Positions 59,273-64,000 of a stretch of DNA of 64,000 nt are shown piece after piece. The stretch covers positions 20,175 through 84,174 of the forward strand of contig QGVD01000006.1 in assembly GCA_003242685.1 (NCBI GenBank), given 5' to 3'. Within the stretch, counting starts at the first letter, position 1, and each line of letters begins with the position of its first letter. The translations under genes and the position numbers were made by a program. The notes under the pieces are model-generated. The model did no database searches, was not told the DNA's origin, and was given only the letters and a program-made list of their open reading frames with translations. This stretch comes from Pseudomonadota bacterium (lineage in GTDB: Bacteria; Pseudomonadota; Gammaproteobacteria; Steroidobacterales; Steroidobacteraceae).

Positions 59273-62200
59273 CTAGAAGCTCGCCTTCACGCCGATGAAG
59301 TAGCGCCGACCCAGGATGTCGTAGAAGCCCGGGTCGGTCGTGCCCCTGCCCGAGGTGGGCAGAGCGTACGCCGTCGGATTCCGGCAACCCGGCGCATCAC
59401 CGCAGACCGATGCCAGTCTTGCCGCATTCTCCTCGGCCGACAGGCTGGGATCATACGGATAACCGGCGGTCGCTCCCGTGATGACCGGCTGTTTGTCGAA
59501 CAGGTTGTCGATACCCGCACGAATCGAGACGCGATCGGTGACGTTCCAGAACACCGACAGGTCGAAGACGTCGTACGAGTCCGCCTTCAGATTCGTGATG
59601 GGCGTGTAGGTGAGGATCGTTCCCGGCGCTCCCGCGGCCACGGCAGCGTTGTTCCTCTTGATCGCGTCCTCCACGGCCTTCTGCGACGCCCAGATCGACG
59701 GCAGATGACGCCAACGCAGGCTCACGTTGAACGTCGGCAGGGTGTAGCTGATGGACGTGAACAGACGGTACTCGTACGAGCCGGGGTTGAAGCCCTGCAG
59801 CGTCGGGCCCAGCGAACCCTTCCAGTCGACGACCGGATCGAAACTGGCGGGCGACGTCTTGGTCTTGTAGTAGTCGAGGTAGTTGCCCTGCACGTTGACG
59901 TTGAGCCCGCCGGGAATGCGCTCCAGACCCAGGTCGGAGAACTGCGCGTACCAGTTGATCGCGAAGTCGATACCCGCCGTCTTGACCCAGGCCTGGTTGT
60001 CGTAGGACACGAGCTGGTTGAGCGCCGTACCGTTCGCCTGGTTGCGCGGCACGTTCTGGCAGGCCGGTGAGTTGGCCTGGGCCCGTGCCTCCTCCGGCGT
60101 GCTCACGACAACCGCCCCGTAGCACAGCCACCGCGCGTAGTCGATCGAGTACGGGAGGATCGCATCCTCGATCTCGATCTGGTACCAGTCGATCGTCGCC
60201 GTCAGCCCGCGGAAGAACACGTTGTCGAACGGGGACTGGATCACCAGGCCCGCCGTCCACGTATCGCCGGTTTCAGGCTTCAGGTTCGGGTTACCGATCT
60301 GGTTCACCCAGGCGAAGCCGCCTCCGGCAGTCGGAGGAGGCTGCGTCAACGGGTCATTCGGAGAGCCGTAGTAAATACGCGCCGCATCCGGCCCCATCTG
60401 CTCGCGGCAGATCAGGTAGGTGCTCATCGCGCCCTCCGGCGTCTGTCCGCTGGCGAGCTGGCTCGGCGCACCGCCCGGGAAGTAGTTCGGATAGGCACCG
60501 CCCGCACCGAACGGCGAGTTCGACAGCACGCTGCACGGATCCGCGAACGTGCCGCCCGCGGTGAAGATCTGCTGCAGGTTCAGGAACAGCTCACCGAGGT
60601 TCGGCGCGCGGATCGCGCGGTTGAAGCCGCCGCGCAGCCGGAAGGACGGCGTGAACTGGACGTTACCCGTGATCTTGAAGGTGTCCGTGCTGTTCTCCGC
60701 CGCGGTGATGAAAGAGGGACGCCCGTCGAGGTTGATGGCGTGGCCGTCCATCTCGGAATGACGTCCGCCGATCTCGAGCTCCAGGCGATCCACGAGCTTG
60801 TCCTTCAGGATCGGAATGAGCAGCTCGGCGAACACGTCCTTGTGGGTCGTCTCCGCATCCAGATAGCCGGTCGGATAGACGCCGATCACCTGGTCGTTGA
60901 ACTCTGACGTCGACTGCAGGATGTCGGGGTTGAACTGAGCCGAGTTGCGCCGCGTCTGGTAACCGATGGCGCCGCGCACCTCGCCTGCGGGCAGCTCGAA
61001 CAGACCGCCCTGGAAGTTCACCTCGAAGATGTCCTGCTGATTCTCCGTGCGGGTCTGCAGGCGCGCGGACACACCGTAGACGCAATCCTCGCTTGCCGGC
61101 GTGTCGCCGTGGAAGATCGTGTCATAGAAGCCGCTGGTGCAGTGCACCGGCACCGAGCCGAAGCCGGGGTTTGCGCTCGGCAGGTTGTGTGTCAGATTGC
61201 TCTGCAGGTTGGCACCCCGGCCATAGTCGGGAGCCAAGACCATGCCGCGCCAGCGCGCGAGCGAGTTGTTACCCGACGCGACGTTGTAGGTGGAGGACTG
61301 ACCTCTCGAGTAGTACAGCTCGCCCGTCCAGTCCTTGAGCGGCAGATCGAACTTGAACCCCGCCTCGATCTGCCAGGCGCTGGTAACGTTGTCGGTCTCG
61401 CGCCGGCCGAAGCTGTTGAGCGGATAGGTCTCGAGCACCCAATCGCCCGCCGGATTGGGCCGGCTGTTGAGCAGCATGGCGAACTCGAGCGGCACCGGAT
61501 GCTTTGCTCCCTGCGCACCCGTCGGAATGAAGTTCGGGTTCGCGTATATGCCGAGATCGCCGGTTCGCGCGGCTTCGAGCACCGCGGCCACCAGCTCGTC
61601 ATTCGTGAAGTCCAGCGTTGGAAGGACCGGGCTATCCGTATTCGGGTCGTAGGGCACCGACACTTCCCAGCCGAAGCTCGCGTTCGTGCCGGCGAGGAAC
61701 GTACGCGTTTCGCTCTCCGCGAAGCGGGCGCTCGAGAAGAACTGGATCGAATCGGTGATGTCGTACGTGCCCGAGGCCATGAGGGAGTAGCGAGTCTGTG
61801 GTGAGCTCGTGTAACCCTCGGTCTCGTTGTACTTGATCTGCTGGATCAGCTGCGGCCCATCGGGGCAGACCGTTGGATTCGGAGCGGTGCAACGCGTGGT
61901 GTCGTACGCGTCGACCAGCGAGAAGCGCGCGTGGTCGAGCGGCAGACCGAAGTCCCATGCGTTGGCTCCGTTCGGCACCCAGATGCTGCCGTCCGGATTG
62001 AATCTCAACCCCTGGAACGTTCCGGTGCTTCCGAAGGGATAGACGTCCGTTCCCTGCGGTCGGCCGGCCTGAATCGCGCGCAGCGTTCCGATGTTGGGCG
62101 GATTGAACAGCGTGTTGTAGCCGTTCAGTCCGAAAACGAAGCCGAGGAAGTTGCCGGCAACCGTCGGGTCCTGCCAGGCGTCGGTGTAGAAGTCCCGCTC

Positions 62201-62920
62201 CTTGTCGTAGGCGGCCTTGCGGTCGTAGTACTCGGCGGCGAATACGACGTTGCCGCGATTGTCCGCGGAGCGCGTGCCGAAGATGGCCGAGGCACGCAGC
62301 TCCTCGCCGTCGCCGACCTCGGTGGCGCCGCGCTGAATGTCGAACTCCATGCCCTCGAAGTCACGACGCAGCATGAAGTTCGTGACGCCGCTGATGGCGT
62401 CCGCACCGTACACCGCCGACGCACCGCCCGAGATGATCTCCACGCGCCGGATCATCGACGACGGGATGGTGTTGATGTCGACAACCATCAGCGCGTTGGT
62501 CGGCATCGCACGGCGGCCGTCGACGAGCACCAGACCGCGGTTCGGACCGAAGCCGCGCAGCGAGACGGTCGAGACGCCCACCGAGTTCACCGCCGAGATC
62601 TGTACGTCCTGGTTGGTCGTGACCGGCGATGCGGCAGGGTTGTAGTTCGGCAGCTGGTTCAGGTACGACTCGATGTTCAGACCGGAGCGCTGCTCGATTG
62701 CGGCACTGTCGATGGTGACCAGCGGGCTGTTCGCGACCACGTCGCGTCGGACGATGCGCGTGCCGGTGACGGTGACTTCGGTGAGCTCTTCGTCCGCCCC
62801 CGAGTCCTGAGCGATCGCGATCTGGGGAAGCGAGAGCGGTACCCCCGTGATGATCGCCGCGACGGCAAGGCGCACCAGATTCGGTGGGCTCGCCGCCCCT
62901 TTCTTCGTATCGATCTTCAT
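59273..62920 (-). CDS. TonB-dependent outer-membrane receptor (1215 aa)
   Basis: A very large TonB-dependent receptor. After a signal ending near QIAIAQDSG the mature start carries EVTVTGTRIVRRDVVANSPL. The plug has VSTVSLRGFGPNRGLVLVDG and RRVEIISGGASAVYGADAIS. A long barrel follows, ending YFIGVKASF. I start at ATG 62920 after GGAGGTCTCTGG; the frame is open 22 codons upstream. It is larger than the receptor at 33387 and not obviously a recent copy. No dedicated regulator or enzyme gene flanks it except an SDR upstream. Confidence 0.95.
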   Translation of the reverse strand: MKIDTKKGAASPPNLVRLAVAAIITGVPLSLPQIAIAQDSGADEELTEVTVTGTRIVRRDVVANSPLVTIDSAAIEQRSGLNIESYLNQLPNYNPAASPVTTNQDVQISAVNSVGVSTVSLRGFGPNRGLVLVDGRRAMPTNALMVVDINTIPSSMIRRVEIISGGASAVYGADAISGVTNFMLRRDFEGMEFDIQRGATEVGDGEELRASAIFGTRSADNRGNVVFAAEYYDRKAAYDKERDFYTDAWQDPTVAGNFLGFVFGLNGYNTLFNPPNIGTLRAIQAGRPQGTDVYPFGSTGTFQGLRFNPDGSIWVPNGANAWDFGLPLDHARFSLVDAYDTTRCTAPNPTVCPDGPQLIQQIKYNETEGYTSSPQTRYSLMASGTYDITDSIQFFSSARFAESETRTFLAGTNASFGWEVSVPYDPNTDSPVLPTLDFTNDELVAAVLEAARTGDLGIYANPNFIPTGAQGAKHPVPLEFAMLLNSRPNPAGDWVLETYPLNSFGRRETDNVTSAWQIEAGFKFDLPLKDWTGELYYSRGQSSTYNVASGNNSLARWRGMVLAPDYGRGANLQSNLTHNLPSANPGFGSVPVHCTSGFYDTIFHGDTPASEDCVYGVSARLQTRTENQQDIFEVNFQGGLFELPAGEVRGAIGYQTRRNSAQFNPDILQSTSEFNDQVIGVYPTGYLDAETTHKDVFAELLIPILKDKLVDRLELEIGGRHSEMDGHAINLDGRPSFITAAENSTDTFKITGNVQFTPSFRLRGGFNRAIRAPNLGELFLNLQQIFTAGGTFADPCSVLSNSPFGAGGAYPNYFPGGAPSQLASGQTPEGAMSTYLICREQMGPDAARIYYGSPNDPLTQPPPTAGGGFAWVNQIGNPNLKPETGDTWTAGLVIQSPFDNVFFRGLTATIDWYQIEIEDAILPYSIDYARWLCYGAVVVSTPEEARAQANSPACQNVPRNQANGTALNQLVSYDNQAWVKTAGIDFAINWYAQFSDLGLERIPGGLNVNVQGNYLDYYKTKTSPASFDPVVDWKGSLGPTLQGFNPGSYEYRLFTSISYTLPTFNVSLRWRHLPSIWASQKAVEDAIKRNNAAVAAGAPGTILTYTPITNLKADSYDVFDLSVFWNVTDRVSIRAGIDNLFDKQPVITGATAGYPYDPSLSAEENAARLASVCGDAPGCRNPTAYALPTSGRGTTDPGFYDILGRRYFIGVKASF

Positions 62921-63276
62921 CCAGAGACCTCCAGCGTTATTGACGTCATTACGCCAAGAGGTAACCGGAGAGTACGGCTGCCCCATCGCCTCCCGCGATG
63001 TTGCATTCAGGCAACGTGCACCCCCCTGTTACCTTGTTCTTCTGTTCTTCTTCTTGTTCGTGCACTGTCGCGCGGATCACCGCGCTCAGCCTTGGCGCTG
63101 CAGACTAGCACCGTGTTTCTCGGCCGTCACCGAACTGTTTTATCCAGTTTGGAAATTCACTTTGCACCCTCAGGAAAACATGCCGAGATGTCGCATGAGC
63201 ACCACGCATCGGAAGCTCATGCAGCGCACGGCGAGCAGCGTCCTTCCCCTGCTGCCACTCGCCGCATGTCTTCGGC
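62921..63276. other. 356-base leader/promoter region of the large TonB receptor
   Basis: No gene is seen between the receptor start and the SDR stop, both on the minus strand. It contains a small hairpin, GTTGC with GCAAC around ATTCAG near 63000-63016, and a pyrimidine-rich tract near 63037-63060. A relatively AT-rich patch (63134-63170) might include the receptor promoter. No motif is strong enough to name. Confidence 0.5.
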
Positions 63277-64000
63277 TCAGGAGATCAGACCGCGCTTCTG
63301 TGCGCGCTTGCGGTCGCGTTCGGTGGGATAGATGACGTTCGTGAGCACCACGCGCTCGTAAGCGACACGCTCCGGCGGCGCCGGAGGCGCCTCGGGAACG
63401 GAAGCCATGATGGCTTCGTGGCGCTCTTCGATGCCTGAGGCGTACTCGGGATGCGAAATGATGTAGAGGTCGTTGTTCTGAATGCCGCGCAGAACGTATT
63501 CGCCGGCTTCGAGAGGATCCATGCCTGGACCCGGCCGGCTCGCAAGCTCCGCGAGCCGCGCGCGCTGCTCGGGAGTGAGCTGCTGCTGTTGCTGCTGAGA
63601 GCCCGGGTTCCTGAGCTCGGGCGGACGATTGCGCTCGGTGTCGCGGATGTTCGAGTTCACGCCGCCCGGCACGTACACCGACACACCGATCGGCAGCCCT
63701 TCGGCGAACATCTCCGTGCGCAGCGCCTCCATCATGCCGACGACGGCGAACTTCGACGTCGTGTAAACGCCCGTCGTCGATCCCGCGAACATGCCGCTCA
63801 TGGACGAAACGGTGACGACGTGCCCGCCCTCGCCGTGCCTGATGATGCGCGGCAGGATCGTGTGAATGCCGTTGAACACGCCGTTGAGATTGACGCCGAT
63901 GCCCCAGTCCCAGTCGTTGTAGGTCGCGCGGAAGATGGGTGCGCGAATGCCGACGCCGCGGTGTTTACCAGCACGGGAAATTTTCCCAAAACCCTTCCCC
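63277..64000 (-). CDS. Short-chain dehydrogenase/reductase, 5' end missing and frameshifted at the window edge
   Basis: An NAD(P)-dependent oxidoreductase. The readable part covers FRATYNDWDWGIGVNLNGVF, GHVVTVSSMSGMFAGSTTGV, the YTTSKFAVVGMMEALR catalytic pair (YxxxK) and VLRGIQNNDLYIISHPEYAS near the C-terminus, plus a Gln run (six) in a loop. At about 63955-63962 the frame breaks: VLVNtAa is read in one frame and VGIRAPIF in the next, as if one G were lost from AACAACGCGGGC-like DNA. Upstream the sequence is homopolymer-rich and looks unreliable. The N-terminus lies off-window. Confidence 0.85.
   Translation of the reverse strand, partial: GKGFGKISRAGKHRGVGIRAPIFRATYNDWDWGIGVNLNGVFNGIHTILPRIIRHGEGGHVVTVSSMSGMFAGSTTGVYTTSKFAVVGMMEALRTEMFAEGLPIGVSVYVPGGVNSNIRDTERNRPPELRNPGSQQQQQQLTPEQRARLAELASRPGPGMDPLEAGEYVLRGIQNNDLYIISHPEYASGIEERHEAIMASVPEAPPAPPERVAYERVVLTNVIYPTERDRKRAQKRGLIS

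Noticed and set aside
1..64000. CRISPR arrays, insertion sequences, tRNA or rRNA genes
   Set aside because: No regularly spaced direct repeats, transposase-like proteins or recognisable RNA gene segments were seen on reading the window.

Overview
The window is GC-rich throughout, densely packed and free of recognisable rRNA, tRNA, insertion sequences or CRISPR arrays. Gene content fits a Gram-negative proteobacterium: L- and P-ring flagellar genes, two large TonB-dependent receptors, an RND pump and several outer-membrane lipoproteins. The receptor and short-chain dehydrogenase styles and the flagellar gene order point to a GC-rich gammaproteobacterium. That placement is inference; nothing in the window fixes a genus.

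Positions 1-28008 hold one almost complete flagellar locus. On the minus strand, transcription runs fliE-F-G-H-I-J, then fliD-S-T-K-L-fliA-motA-motB, then flgM-flgN and a glucosaminidase gene. A lone flgA on the plus strand starts back-to-back with flgB, and flgB-C-D-E-F-G-H-I runs out of the window at the left edge. Divergently from fliE, fliM-N-P-Q-R-flhB-flhA run on the plus strand; they meet a second FliK-like gene and then the flagellin gene on the minus strand. The block fliD-S-T-K-L-A-motA-motB is the lafB-C-D-E-F-S-T-U order of lateral (Flag-2) systems of Vibrio parahaemolyticus, Aeromonas and some E. coli. fliMNPQR-flhBA diverging from fliEFGHIJ is also Flag-2-like. The usual sigma-54 activator gene lafK, normally upstream of fliE, is absent, as are fliO, chemotaxis genes and flhF/flhG. 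The switch proteins are divergent. I read this as a lateral-type, probably secondary, flagellum with its own sigma-28/anti-sigma pair and stator.

Positions 28297-41850 are metabolic. They hold a Tat-exported Rossmann oxidoreductase and a minus-strand set of sulfatase, membrane protein and TauD-type dioxygenase that looks like organosulfur scavenging. A LysR regulator and a TonB receptor follow, then an NTF2-like protein, an SDR, a broken second SDR, a Tat-exported alpha/beta hydrolase, a lipoprotein sugar dehydrogenase and a DUF4159 protein. Several clear hairpins separate the transcription units.

Positions 41912-64000 are envelope and transport: a DUF481-type barrel, a glycine-zipper lipoprotein, two tandem paralogous 14-TM MFS transporters, an AbgT transporter with a leucyl aminopeptidase, a DUF4105 membrane protein, a CHRD protein, an RND pump with its adaptor, a META-domain protein, an orphan FixJ-type regulator, an exported protein of unknown role, a second large TonB receptor and an SDR cut by the right edge. 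The last ~45 bases look like poor-quality contig-end sequence.
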